From NCBI RefSeq assembly GCF_012427845.1, contig NZ_CP038498.1, positions 3,906,001 to 3,970,000 of the forward strand: a DNA stretch of 64,000 bases. Reading direction: 5' to 3'. The translations under genes were made by a program, and so were the position numbers. Below, in pieces: positions 1 through 8,010 of this stretch. Numbering within the stretch: position 1 is the stretch's first letter; every line of letters begins with the position of its first letter. Origin of the DNA: Pectobacterium punjabense (lineage in GTDB: Bacteria; Pseudomonadota; Gammaproteobacteria; Enterobacterales; Enterobacteriaceae). The notes beneath the pieces are model-generated. The model was not told where the DNA came from. It worked only from the letters and a program-made list of their open reading frames with translations, and did not search any database.

Positions 1-1002
1 GCACAAGTTAAGCAAGCCGTTCCGCAGGTTCTGCTGGTTGATAACGTGCCTGCCGAGCCGAGCCAACATGACGTTGCCCAGATACTGAGCCAACTGACAC
101 AAACCCAGACCGATCTGGTCATCGGCGTAGGCGGCGGCAGCGTGCTGGATGTTGCCAAACTGCTTTCCGTACTGTGTGCGGGCGATGAAACCGTGACGTT
201 GGATAGCCTGCTGGCAGGGGAAAAACCCACCCGCCGCACAACATCACTGCTCATCCCAACCACGGCGGGAACCGGCTCTGAAGCCACGCCAAATGCCATT
301 CTGGCGATCCCAGAGAAAGAGACGAAAGTCGGCATTATTACGCCAGTGATGCTGCCGGACTACGTTGCGCTGGTGCCAGAGCTGACGGTCAGCATGCCGC
401 CGCATATCGCCGCTTCCACCGGTATTGATGCACTCTGCCACCTGATCGAGTGTTTCACGTCAACAATTGCCAACCCGGTCAGCGACAACTACGCACTGAT
501 TGGCTTGAAAAAGCTGTTTGCCAACCTCGAAACCTCCGTGCGCGAGCCAGGCAATATGGAAGCCAAGCTGAACATGCTGTGGGCATCCTATTATGGCGGT
601 GCCGCCATTGCCCACTCCGGTACGCACCTGGTCCATGCGATGTCCTACCCGCTCGGCGGCAAGTATCACATCCCACACGGCGTGGCGAACGCCATTCTGC
701 TCGCCCCTTGCATGCGTTTCGTGCAGGACGCCGCACAGGACAAATTCGCACAGGCGTATGACCTGGTGCCGGATGCCGACCTAACCCTCAGTACAGCGGA
801 AAAAGCGCAGGCGCTGGTGGCCTACTTCAGCGAGTTGGTCAAACGACTCAATCTGCCCAACACCCTACAGCAGCTCGGTGTGGAAAAAGATCACCTGCCC
901 TACTTGGTCGATGCCGCATTACAGGTTCAGCGCCTGATGAAAAATGTACCGACGCAGGTCAGTGCTGACGATGTGCGTGAGGTTTATCTGACCCTGTTTT
1001 AA
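1..1002 (+). CDS. Iron-containing alcohol dehydrogenase, 5' end outside window
   Basis: The reading frame is open from base 1, so the start codon lies outside the window and about 333 codons are present. It belongs to the iron-dependent group III alcohol dehydrogenases. A GGGSVLDVAK nucleotide-binding motif and the family signature PTTAGTGSEATP are visible. Likely metal ligands lie in DALCHLIE and in the histidines of HGVANA. The enzyme should be a cytoplasmic NAD(P)H-dependent reductase or oxidase of an alcohol/aldehyde pair; the substrate cannot be read from the sequence. It precedes a DapA-type aldolase on the same strand across a 207-bp gap that contains a palindromic repeat. One inference is that it reduces the aldehyde released by that aldolase. 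Confidence 0.88.
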   Translation, partial: AQVKQAVPQVLLVDNVPAEPSQHDVAQILSQLTQTQTDLVIGVGGGSVLDVAKLLSVLCAGDETVTLDSLLAGEKPTRRTTSLLIPTTAGTGSEATPNAILAIPEKETKVGIITPVMLPDYVALVPELTVSMPPHIAASTGIDALCHLIECFTSTIANPVSDNYALIGLKKLFANLETSVREPGNMEAKLNMLWASYYGGAAIAHSGTHLVHAMSYPLGGKYHIPHGVANAILLAPCMRFVQDAAQDKFAQAYDLVPDADLTLSTAEKAQALVAYFSELVKRLNLPNTLQQLGVEKDHLPYLVDAALQVQRLMKNVPTQVSADDVREVYLTLF

Positions 1003-1043
1003 CCGCACAGCGTTAAAGAACTGATGCCGACCGTTCAAGCATC

Positions 1044-1120
1044 GAGATACACGGGGCGACCACAGGGGTGAGGCATCCCTGCGGGAACCTCCCCCTGTGT
1101 TTCCCCTAACAACAGGCTTA
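1044..1120. repeat. 77-bp palindromic intergenic repeat, copy 1
   Basis: This element lies between the alcohol dehydrogenase and the aldolase. It is about 80% identical by eye to 4761-4837 and has exactly the same length; both begin GAGATACACGG and end AGGCTTA. The centre can fold, with CACAGGGG pairing with CCCCTGTG around an inner arm. The other copy pairs CACGGGG with CCCCGTG, so the lost base in one arm is matched by a loss in the other. This suggests a REP- or MITE-like element whose folding is preserved. Confidence 0.8.
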
Positions 1121-1209
1121 AGTGAATAGTATTAGGCGTTAAAGAACACCGTTTTGAGTAGGGCAGTTTTAGGTTTTCACTTTTTGATTACGTGTCACGA
1201 GGAATAACA

Positions 1210-2094
1210 ATGAGTAAGAAAATTGCTGGCGTCCTGACCGCCATCGTCACGCCGTTTGATAATCAGGGCGAATTTAACCCCGCAGCTATGCGCCTTCAGG
1301 TTCAGCGCCAGATGCGCTATGGCAACGGTATTTTCTGCAACGGCACCAACGGTGAGTTCTTTGTTCTACACACCGATGAGAAAGTCGCCGTCACCGAAAC
1401 CTGCGTGGATGAAGTTGCCGGAAAAGTGCCCGTTGTCGGCCACATCGGTGAAATCTCCACGCGGGAAACCATTAAGCTCGGCAAGCGTATCGCCGCGCTG
1501 GGTGTCGATGCCGTTTCAGTCATCACCCCTTATTTCATCCCATTAAAACAGGAAGAGTTGATCGCCCACTACACCGCCGTCGCCGATGCGCTGACCGTGC
1601 CGGTGTTCCTCTACAACATTCCTGCACGCACGGGGAATACGCTGGCACCGGAAACCGTCCGCACGCTGGCGGATCACCCGAACATCATCGGCATCAAAGA
1701 CAGCGCAGGCAGCTATGAAAGCCTGAGCAGCTATGTGCAAGCGGTGAAAGGCGTACAGGGTTTTGACGTACTGAATGGCCCAGACTCGCTCATTCACCAG
1801 GGCTTTGTTGACGGCTGCTCCGCCTGTATTTCCGGGCTAGCTAACGTGGCACCGGAACCGATCAGCCAGATTTGGCACCGTTTCCATGCTGGTGACATCG
1901 AAGGCTCCCGTCAGGCACAAGAACAGGTTGCCGAATTGCGTAAGACGCTGTACGCCATCGCGTTTTCACCGGCTGTGGTGAAGAAAGCGCTGGCGATCAT
2001 GGGTGAAGATGTCGGCGTCAGCCGCTATCCGATCCAGTTTTCCGCACAGGATGAAGACAACATCCGCAACATCCTTAATCAATTCTCGCAGTAA
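1210..2094 (+). CDS. DapA/NanA-family class I aldolase
   Basis: A 294-residue TIM-barrel protein of the dihydrodipicolinate synthase / N-acetylneuraminate lyase family. These enzymes make or break a C-C bond next to pyruvate through a lysine Schiff base. Visible family motifs are GTNGEF near residue 45, YNIPART with the catalytic Tyr near 135, and GIKDSAG with the Schiff-base Lys near 163. The ATG at 1210 is chosen because GAGG sits just upstream; a GTG at 1192 has no better site. The cell already needs a separate DapA for lysine, and the neighbours (symporter, sialidase-like protein, YhcH) point to catabolic cleavage of a sialic-acid-like or other 2-keto-3-deoxy acid. The exact substrate is unknown. 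Confidence 0.88.
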   Translation: MSKKIAGVLTAIVTPFDNQGEFNPAAMRLQVQRQMRYGNGIFCNGTNGEFFVLHTDEKVAVTETCVDEVAGKVPVVGHIGEISTRETIKLGKRIAALGVDAVSVITPYFIPLKQEELIAHYTAVADALTVPVFLYNIPARTGNTLAPETVRTLADHPNIIGIKDSAGSYESLSSYVQAVKGVQGFDVLNGPDSLIHQGFVDGCSACISGLANVAPEPISQIWHRFHAGDIEGSRQAQEQVAELRKTLYAIAFSPAVVKKALAIMGEDVGVSRYPIQFSAQDEDNIRNILNQFSQ

Positions 2095-2131
2095 CAGAGA
2101 AATTACAATTTCCACTTAAGGCCGAGAAGAT

Positions 2132-3547
2132 ATGAACCATTTTAATTTTACCGACACCCTCATAATCATCGGGATGATTGTATTTTATATCGCATTCACC
2201 TCGTGGTTAACGCTCAAACTACGCAGTAAATCGAACACCGAATTCATGGAAGGATCGCGTGCGCTACCGGCATTTATCGTCGGTGTTCTACTGATGACCG
2301 AGTTTATCGGTGCCAAATCCACAGTAGGTACGGCGCAGTCCGCTTTTGAAAATGGTATCGCCGCCTCTTGGTCAGTGATCGGTGCCGCCATCGGCTTCCT
2401 GCTGTTCGGGATGATTCTGGTCAAAAAAATCTACAACACGGGCAAAGTTACTATTTCCGGTGCGATCGCTGAGAAATACGGTACATCGACCAAGAACATC
2501 ATCTCAATCATCATGATCTATGCTTTGCTGCTGGTTAACGTGGGCAACTACGTCAGCGGCGCGGCAGCCATCTCAACCGTGTTGAAAATTTCTCTGCCCG
2601 TTGCAGCCCTGATCACCGCTATCGTCAGTACGTTCTACTTTTACTTTGGCGGCTTAAAAGGTGTTGCTTACGTGACGTTGATTCACAGCGCCGTGAAATA
2701 TGTCGGCGTTATGATCATTCTGTACGTGGCACTGAAAATGACCGGTGGCATCACACCGATGATTGAAAAAATGCCGGATTACTACTGGACGTGGGACGGT
2801 AAAATTGGTGCCAGCACTATCTTTGCCTGGCTGATCGGCACCATTGGATCGATTTTCTGTACCCAATTCGTTATTCAAGCCATTTCAGCCACCAAGGATG
2901 CCACTTCCGCCAAACGCGCGACCTGGGTTGCCTTCTTCTTCTGTATGCCGATTGCAATTGCTATCGCGGTTATCGGCGTCGCGGCGAAGTTTGCTCACCC
3001 AGAAATCAACAGCCTGTACGCCATGCCAGTCTTCCTGCAAGATATGAACCCGTGGGTAGCAGGACTGGTGACAACCTCACTGGTCGCATCAATCTTTATC
3101 AGCGTGAGTACCGTAGCACTGGCGATCGCCTCACTGATCGTGAAAGACTTTTACGTCCCGTACTACAATCCGACGCCAGAAAAAGAGATGAAAATGACGC
3201 GTGTATTCTCGCTCATTATCGGATTCCTGCCGTTAGTTTTCGTCCTGCTGGTGCCTGAAGTTCTGAAGCTGTCGTTCTTTACCCGTGCCATTCGCCTGTC
3301 GATTTCCGTAGTTGCGGTGATTGCATTCTATCTGCCGTTCTTTAATAGCACCCGCGGCGCTAACGCCAGTCTGATCTCAGCCTGCGTGGCCACCTCCGTC
3401 TGGTACATACTCGGCAACCCATACGGTATCGACAACATGTACGTCGCACTGGTTACCCCGGCTATCGTCATGCTGCTCGATCGCATGATTCCGAATAAAG
3501 AACACAAAATCAAAATTTCTCAAACTGAAAATAAATCAGGAGCCTGA
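2132..3547 (+). CDS. Sodium:solute symporter (SSS family)
   Basis: A 471-residue integral membrane protein with about 13 hydrophobic segments, typical of the SSS family (Na+-coupled uptake of sugars, acids or amino acids). The N-terminal part carries the family-like stretch TEFMEGSRALPAF followed by EFIGAKSTVGTAQ, where the first SSS helices and ion site lie. The C-terminus is a short charged cytoplasmic tail. It sits 37 bp after the aldolase and 3 bp before the sialidase-like gene, so the three are probably co-transcribed. Some SSS members carry sialic acid, but others carry proline, pantothenate or galactose; substrate choice here rests on context only. Confidence 0.87.
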   Translation: MNHFNFTDTLIIIGMIVFYIAFTSWLTLKLRSKSNTEFMEGSRALPAFIVGVLLMTEFIGAKSTVGTAQSAFENGIAASWSVIGAAIGFLLFGMILVKKIYNTGKVTISGAIAEKYGTSTKNIISIIMIYALLLVNVGNYVSGAAAISTVLKISLPVAALITAIVSTFYFYFGGLKGVAYVTLIHSAVKYVGVMIILYVALKMTGGITPMIEKMPDYYWTWDGKIGASTIFAWLIGTIGSIFCTQFVIQAISATKDATSAKRATWVAFFFCMPIAIAIAVIGVAAKFAHPEINSLYAMPVFLQDMNPWVAGLVTTSLVASIFISVSTVALAIASLIVKDFYVPYYNPTPEKEMKMTRVFSLIIGFLPLVFVLLVPEVLKLSFFTRAIRLSISVVAVIAFYLPFFNSTRGANASLISACVATSVWYILGNPYGIDNMYVALVTPAIVMLLDRMIPNKEHKIKISQTENKSGA

Positions 3548-3550
3548 GTC

Positions 3551-4738
3551 ATGAGTAGCGAAACCATTACCGTGGAACGTAGCGGAAAAGTTCATCACGC
3601 AGAAGGCGATGCCGCGCGTCTGGATGCCTACATTCCGTCGGAATGCCCGCAGAATCATGCAGCCAACCTGCTCCATCTGCCAAACGGCGATGTGCTGTGC
3701 GTCTGGTTCGGCGGTACACAAGAAGGGATTGCAGATATCTCTATCTACCTGTCACGCCTTGTGAAAGGCAGCGATAGCTGGAGTAAAGCCGTTAAGCTGT
3801 CTGAGGATGCGACGCGTTCTGAACAGAATCCCGTGCTGTTCCTCGCGCCGGATAACGTGCTGTGGCTGCTGTACACCGCACAGAAATCCGGTAATCAGGA
3901 CACCGCAATTGTGCGTTATCGCCAGTCCACCGATTTGGGTGCCACCTGGGGTGAGATCGGCACGTTGCTCGATCAGCCGGGCACCTTTATCCGCCAACCC
4001 ATCACCGTGTTGGAAAACGGTGACTGGCTGCTGCCGGTGTTCTACTGCCGCGTTCAGCCTGGCGAGAAGTGGGTCGGTAACGATGATGATAGCGCCGTGA
4101 AAATTTCCAGCGATCGGGGTAAAACCTGGCGGGAATATCCGGTGCCAAACAGCACGGGCTGTGTACACATGAACATCACCCCGTTGCAGGACGGCACGCT
4201 GCTGGCGCTGTACCGCAGCCGCTGGGCCGATTTTATCTATCAGAGCCGTTCAACCGACGGCGGTAAAACCTGGTCAGAGCCCGTACCGACCGATTTACCG
4301 AATAACAACTCGTCTATTCAGGTGACTACGCTGAAAAACGGCCATCTGGCACTGGTGTTCAACCACATGAGCGCCGCCAATGCTACCGAGCGCCGTCTGT
4401 CACTGTACGATGAAATCGAGGATGAAGAAGACAAAGCCAGCAATGCCAAAATGCCGGAAGTGCAAGCCGGTGGTCGTAGCGCCTTCTGGGGCGCACCGCG
4501 CGCACCGATGACGCTCGCTATTTCGGAAGACGGCGGTAAAAGCTGGCCGTGGCAGCGCAATGTCGAAGTGGGTGACGGTTACTGCATGACCAATAACTCA
4601 ACGGAGAAGCTGAACCGCGAGTTCTCTTACCCCAGCGTCAAGCAAGCGCAGGACGGTAAGCTACATCTTGCTTTCACCTACTTCCGTCAGGCGATCAAGC
4701 ATGTCGTGGTAAGCGAGGAGTGGGTCAAGGCGGGTTAA
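3551..4738 (+). CDS. Sialidase-fold (BNR/Asp-box) protein, apparently cytoplasmic
   Basis: 395 residues with four clear Asp-boxes of the form S-x-D-x-G-x-x-W: STDLGATW, SSDRGKTW, STDGGKTW and SEDGGKSW, the hallmark of six-bladed sialidase propellers. The N-terminal NHAANLLHLPNGD and WFGGTQEG stretch is typical of the BNR_2 sialidase-like group. No signal peptide is visible, so the protein should act inside the cell on an imported glycoside. It starts 3 bp after the symporter stop. GH33-type enzymes can act on sialic acid or on related ulosonic acids such as those in plant rhamnogalacturonan II; which applies, and whether the catalytic Arg triad is complete, cannot be settled here. Confidence 0.85.
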   Translation: MSSETITVERSGKVHHAEGDAARLDAYIPSECPQNHAANLLHLPNGDVLCVWFGGTQEGIADISIYLSRLVKGSDSWSKAVKLSEDATRSEQNPVLFLAPDNVLWLLYTAQKSGNQDTAIVRYRQSTDLGATWGEIGTLLDQPGTFIRQPITVLENGDWLLPVFYCRVQPGEKWVGNDDDSAVKISSDRGKTWREYPVPNSTGCVHMNITPLQDGTLLALYRSRWADFIYQSRSTDGGKTWSEPVPTDLPNNNSSIQVTTLKNGHLALVFNHMSAANATERRLSLYDEIEDEEDKASNAKMPEVQAGGRSAFWGAPRAPMTLAISEDGGKSWPWQRNVEVGDGYCMTNNSTEKLNREFSYPSVKQAQDGKLHLAFTYFRQAIKHVVVSEEWVKAG

Positions 4739-4760
4739 GGCTGTCTCGCCTTTAGAGCCT

Positions 4761-4837
4761 GAGATACACGGAGCGACCACGGGGCGAGGCTTCCCTACGG
4801 GAACCTCATCCCCGTGTTTCTCCTAAAAATAGGCTTA
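4761..4837. repeat. 77-bp palindromic intergenic repeat, copy 2
   Basis: Second copy of the element at 1044-1120, in the same orientation, between the sialidase-like gene and the yhcH-like gene. An inner hairpin pairs TTCCC with GGGAA around TAC, and the outer arm pairs CACGGGG with CCCCGTG. The two copies differ by a compensated pair of one-base gaps plus scattered substitutions. Confidence 0.8.
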
Positions 4838-4868
4838 GGTTAAACCACGCTGCTTTTTTCTCTTTTCC

Positions 4869-4888
4869 AGCGGGGGCTCTCCCCCGCT
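4869..4888. other. GC-rich hairpin upstream of the yhcH-like gene
   Basis: A perfect 8-bp stem AGCGGGGG / CCCCCGCT with a CTCT loop, 21 bp before the yhcH-like start. It has no T-run on either side in the right place, so it is not a standard intrinsic terminator. It may be a processing or stability hairpin in the operon transcript. Confidence 0.5.
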
Positions 4889-4909
4889 ATCTTCCTTCAG
4901 GACACGATA

Positions 4910-5377
4910 ATGATTGCAGGAAACCTCAACGCCCTCAAACTCGCCACGCTGCCCGATGCACTGTGGACCATTCTCTCCGCACCGGGCATGTCGTTAGCTG
5001 AACTGAATGCGCTGCCAGAAGGCCGCTATCAGCCAGAAGGTGCCGACTGGTTCTACAACATCGGCACCGTGAACACCGCACCGCGCGCGACGAGACATAC
5101 CGAATTTCACAGCAACTATCTCGATATTCAACTGATTCTGGAAGGCGAGGAGATTATCGGTTACGGTCTGAATGATGTGCATGGTCAGCCTGCAACCGAG
5201 CGTAAACCGGATCTTTATATTCTGGATAACCCGCAGGTGCCGCATCAGATCCATCTGCGGGCAGGCGATTTCGTCACGTTCTATCCGGGAGAAGCCCACC
5301 AGGCGCTGTGTGCCATCAACGACAGTCCAGCACCCGTCAAAAAAGCCGTGTTTAAAATCCCCGTTACGTTGTTGTAA
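4910..5377 (+). CDS. YhcH/YjgK/YiaL (NanQ-like) family protein
   Basis: 155 residues, the usual length of the DUF386 cupin family. Conserved-looking elements are the N-terminal GNL, the central HTEFHSNYLDIQLILEGEE and the later FYPGEAHQA, which supply His and Glu metal ligands of the cupin site. E. coli NanQ (YhcH) of this family is an anomerase for sialic acid; other members accompany sugar operons such as those for 2,3-diketogulonate. It follows the sialidase-like gene and precedes the short-chain dehydrogenase, supporting a role in presenting the right anomer of the sugar acid handled by this cluster. The substrate assignment is inference. Confidence 0.85.
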   Translation: MIAGNLNALKLATLPDALWTILSAPGMSLAELNALPEGRYQPEGADWFYNIGTVNTAPRATRHTEFHSNYLDIQLILEGEEIIGYGLNDVHGQPATERKPDLYILDNPQVPHQIHLRAGDFVTFYPGEAHQALCAINDSPAPVKKAVFKIPVTLL

Positions 5378-5422
5378 TTAAGAATGGTGCATCAAAGCCG
5401 TTAAGTTTGATTAAGGAGACAC

Positions 5423-6112
5423 ATGTCAGCTACAGCCCCTAAACATGCCCTGATTACCGGCAGCAGCTCAGGGATCGGTGCCGCCATCGCACAAAAATTA
5501 CTGGCGGAAGGCTGGCGAGTAACGGGCCTGTCACGCAAACCGGGTGACTATTCACATCCACACTTTACCCACCGTGCGGTAGATATCATGGATACGCACG
5601 CGCTGACTGCAATTCTGGACGAGATTGCACAGGTTGATGCCGTTATCCATGCTGCTGGCATTATGAAATCGGCCCCGCTCGGCCAGCTGTCGTTAGAAGA
5701 CGGAGAAACGCTGTGGCGCTTGCACATCCAGGCAGCGCAAGTACTTGCCGATCGGCTGGTTGATAAGCTGCCACAAGGCGGCAGGATTGTGTTGCTGGGC
5801 AGTCGTACCTCCAGCGGTGCGGCGGGACGCAGCCAGTACGTCACCACAAAATCTGCGATGATTGGTATGGCGAGAAGCTGGGCGGCGGAGCTGGCACCAC
5901 GTGGCATTACGGTGAACATTGTTGCGCCGGGCGCAACGGAAACGCCAATGCTGACGATGCCGGGACGCCAGAGCTCTCCACCAAAGCTACCGCCGATTGG
6001 CCGTTTCATTCAGCCACAGGAAGTAGCCGATTTGGTAGGCTATCTGCTCTCCCCTTCTGCGGCAGCTATTACCGGCCAACAGTTGGTGATGTGCGGCGGT
6101 GCCTCGCTGTAA
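5423..6112 (+). CDS. Short-chain dehydrogenase/reductase (SDR)
   Basis: 229 residues, a classical SDR. The Rossmann motif TGSSSGIG lies at about residues 13-20, the catalytic Ser lies in the LLGSRTSSG stretch, and YVTTK is the YxxxK active site. PG-TETPM in the C-terminal part is the usual loop after the active site. An AAGGAGA ribosome site precedes the ATG. It is the last gene of the plus-strand cluster, ending 21 bp before the stop codon of the converging PfkB kinase. It probably oxidises or reduces a hydroxyl of the sugar or of its aldolase product; substrate and cofactor choice are not readable. Confidence 0.87.
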   Translation: MSATAPKHALITGSSSGIGAAIAQKLLAEGWRVTGLSRKPGDYSHPHFTHRAVDIMDTHALTAILDEIAQVDAVIHAAGIMKSAPLGQLSLEDGETLWRLHIQAAQVLADRLVDKLPQGGRIVLLGSRTSSGAAGRSQYVTTKSAMIGMARSWAAELAPRGITVNIVAPGATETPMLTMPGRQSSPPKLPPIGRFIQPQEVADLVGYLLSPSAAAITGQQLVMCGGASL

Positions 6113-6133
6113 GCTAGCAGACGCTGACTTTCC

Positions 6134-7120
6134 CTAATCGGCCTGCTGGTCGGTCTCCACCATTCGACCAGCAGTTCCCACATCATGCAACCGCTCTGCA
6201 TGCTGCTGCATCCGTTCCAGCGCTTCTTCATAACGCGGCATCGCGTGCGCAGCACCTTCGCGCTCAACGCAAAGTGAGGCATAGGCGGAGGAAAAGAGCG
6301 CCGCCTGTTCCAGGGTGTCGCCCGCCGCCAGCCTCGCGGCCAACGCCCCATTAAACGCATCGCCCGCGCCCGTGGTGTCCTTGGGTTGCGTAGGAAACGC
6401 AGGGATATGCGCCTGAGTCTCACCGGTGGATAAAAACGCGCCCTGCATGCCGAGCGTGATCACCAGTTGTCGCACCCCTTTTTGATGCAGCACCGCTGCG
6501 GCACGCTGGGCGCTATCGATATCGGTGACTGAAATGCCCGTCAACAGCGTTGCTTCGGTGCTATTCGGCGTCAGCAGATCGATCTTACTGAGCAAAGCGT
6601 CGCTCACTTTCTGCCAGGGAGCAGGATTCATAATGATGAAGGTATTCGCCGCCTGTGCGCTATCCACAATGCGCTGAATCGCACTCAGATTATTTTCTAA
6701 CTGAATCAATAAAATATCCGCCGCGGCGACCGTCGGCTGGCAGCGCGCGATCTCCGCCGCCGTCACCATCAAATTGGCACCAGGATAAACGGAGATCATA
6801 TTTTCCGCATCATTGCCGGCCACATAGATCAGCGCATTCCCCGTCGGTTTTTCCTTACAGGTAAACAGCGTAATGGCATCAAAGCCGGTCTTTTCGAGAT
6901 GACGCCGAGCAAACAGGCCAAAGTCATCATTACCAATTTTGCCGATGTAATGTACGCGCGCGCCCGCACGCAACGCCGCCGTCGCCTGATTCGCTCCTTT
7001 TCCGCCCGGCCCCATCATGCTGCGATGAGCAATCAGCGACTCTCCCGGCTGCGGAAAACGGGACATGCCCGCCACAATATCCAGATTGAACGAGCCAAAT
7101 ACGCAAACCTTGCCTTTCAT
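6134..7120 (-). CDS. Ribokinase-like PfkB-family sugar kinase
   Basis: 328 residues when started at the ATG at 7120, which overlaps the stop of the ROK gene in an ATGA and is preceded by GGGAGAAAGG. PfkB signature 1 appears as GPGGKGANQ near residue 40, and signature 2 as DTTGAGDAFNG, with the catalytic base Asp in GAGD. It most resembles RbsK-type kinases that phosphorylate pentoses or hexoses at the terminal hydroxyl; the C-terminal tail is a little longer than in RbsK. As last gene of the sugar operon it offers a second kinase beside the ROK protein, possibly acting on a ketose or pentose. Confidence 0.9.
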   Translation of the reverse strand: MKGKVCVFGSFNLDIVAGMSRFPQPGESLIAHRSMMGPGGKGANQATAALRAGARVHYIGKIGNDDFGLFARRHLEKTGFDAITLFTCKEKPTGNALIYVAGNDAENMISVYPGANLMVTAAEIARCQPTVAAADILLIQLENNLSAIQRIVDSAQAANTFIIMNPAPWQKVSDALLSKIDLLTPNSTEATLLTGISVTDIDSAQRAAAVLHQKGVRQLVITLGMQGAFLSTGETQAHIPAFPTQPKDTTGAGDAFNGALAARLAAGDTLEQAALFSSAYASLCVEREGAAHAMPRYEEALERMQQHAERLHDVGTAGRMVETDQQAD

Positions 7121-8010
7121 GCCTTTCTCCCGAATTGACGCTCCGCTGCCAGACAAGCCCCGCGACAGCCGGTATAGTCTGTCGCCTCACTGAACACCAT
7201 GTTTAGCTTCTCTCGTGTCATTGGCGGGCGTAAATGCTGCCAAATCCCGTCGCGTAGCGCCGCATGCGGAAAATCGACCATCGACAGCACGCCGCCGCCA
7301 AGAACCAGATAGTCGGGATCGAAAATATTCATTTCCATCGCAACGACCTTCGCCAGTCGATCGATAAACGCCTGTAAATCCGGGTGCGTTCCCCAGCGCG
7401 TAAACAGTGACGACATGGCTGAGTCCCCCTGCTGGATTGCCCAGTTTTTCAACCAGTGCCCCGACGTCAGGGTTTCCACACAGCCAAGGTTACCGCAGGG
7501 GCAAGGCTGTTGATTATCCGGCCAGGGTATATGCCCCAGCTCACCCGCACCGCCGTGCTCACCGTGATAAAAACGGCCATTGAGCCACAGGCTATTGCCA
7601 ATCCCTGTACCAAGGTAAATACCAATTGCCGTGTCCGGCAGCGTTTTCAACTGCATTAAATCCCACAGCATCAGATGGTTGACGTCTTTATCCATCGCCA
7701 CGGGGATACCCAGACGTTCGCTGATCTTCTGGGCAACTGGCTGACCATCCAACGCCGGAATAAACGGCAGCGACAGCACAGATTGGCGGTCGCGGCTCAA
7801 AATCCCCGGCAGCCCCAGCATCACGCCATTCACCGTCTGCGGTTCCAGCGTCTGCGCGATCACCTCCGTCAAGGCGGCCAGCGCATCAGGCTGCTGTGCC
7901 CAGCTCTCCGTTGCTATCTTGCGAAACCCCGACCACTGGTGCTGTGCATCCATCAGCATTAACCGTGTACTGGTGCCGCCAATATCGATCCCCAGCCAGC
8001 ATTCGGTCAT
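7117..8010 (-). CDS. ROK-family sugar kinase (AlsK-like)
   Basis: 297 residues. The ATP-binding phosphate-1 motif GIDIGGTSTR is at the N-terminus, and the ROK zinc motif CPCGNLGCVE lies near the middle next to GELGHIP with its conserved histidine. The pattern YLGTGIG, NG, GEHGGAGELGHIP and CGN-GC-ET parallels E. coli D-allose kinase AlsK as remembered. The ATG at 8010 forms an ATGA overlap with the epimerase stop, and the gene's own stop overlaps the PfkB start. It should phosphorylate the imported aldohexose in the cytoplasm. Substrate assignment rests on neighbouring alsE; glucose- or ManNAc-type ROK kinases are alternatives. Confidence 0.87.
   Translation of the reverse strand: MTECWLGIDIGGTSTRLMLMDAQHQWSGFRKIATESWAQQPDALAALTEVIAQTLEPQTVNGVMLGLPGILSRDRQSVLSLPFIPALDGQPVAQKISERLGIPVAMDKDVNHLMLWDLMQLKTLPDTAIGIYLGTGIGNSLWLNGRFYHGEHGGAGELGHIPWPDNQQPCPCGNLGCVETLTSGHWLKNWAIQQGDSAMSSLFTRWGTHPDLQAFIDRLAKVVAMEMNIFDPDYLVLGGGVLSMVDFPHAALRDGIWQHLRPPMTREKLNMVFSEATDYTGCRGACLAAERQFGRKA

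Noticed and set aside
1192-1209. Six-codon N-terminal extension of the aldolase from GTG
   Set aside because: The ATG at 1210 has GAGG at proper spacing and gives the usual family N-terminus.
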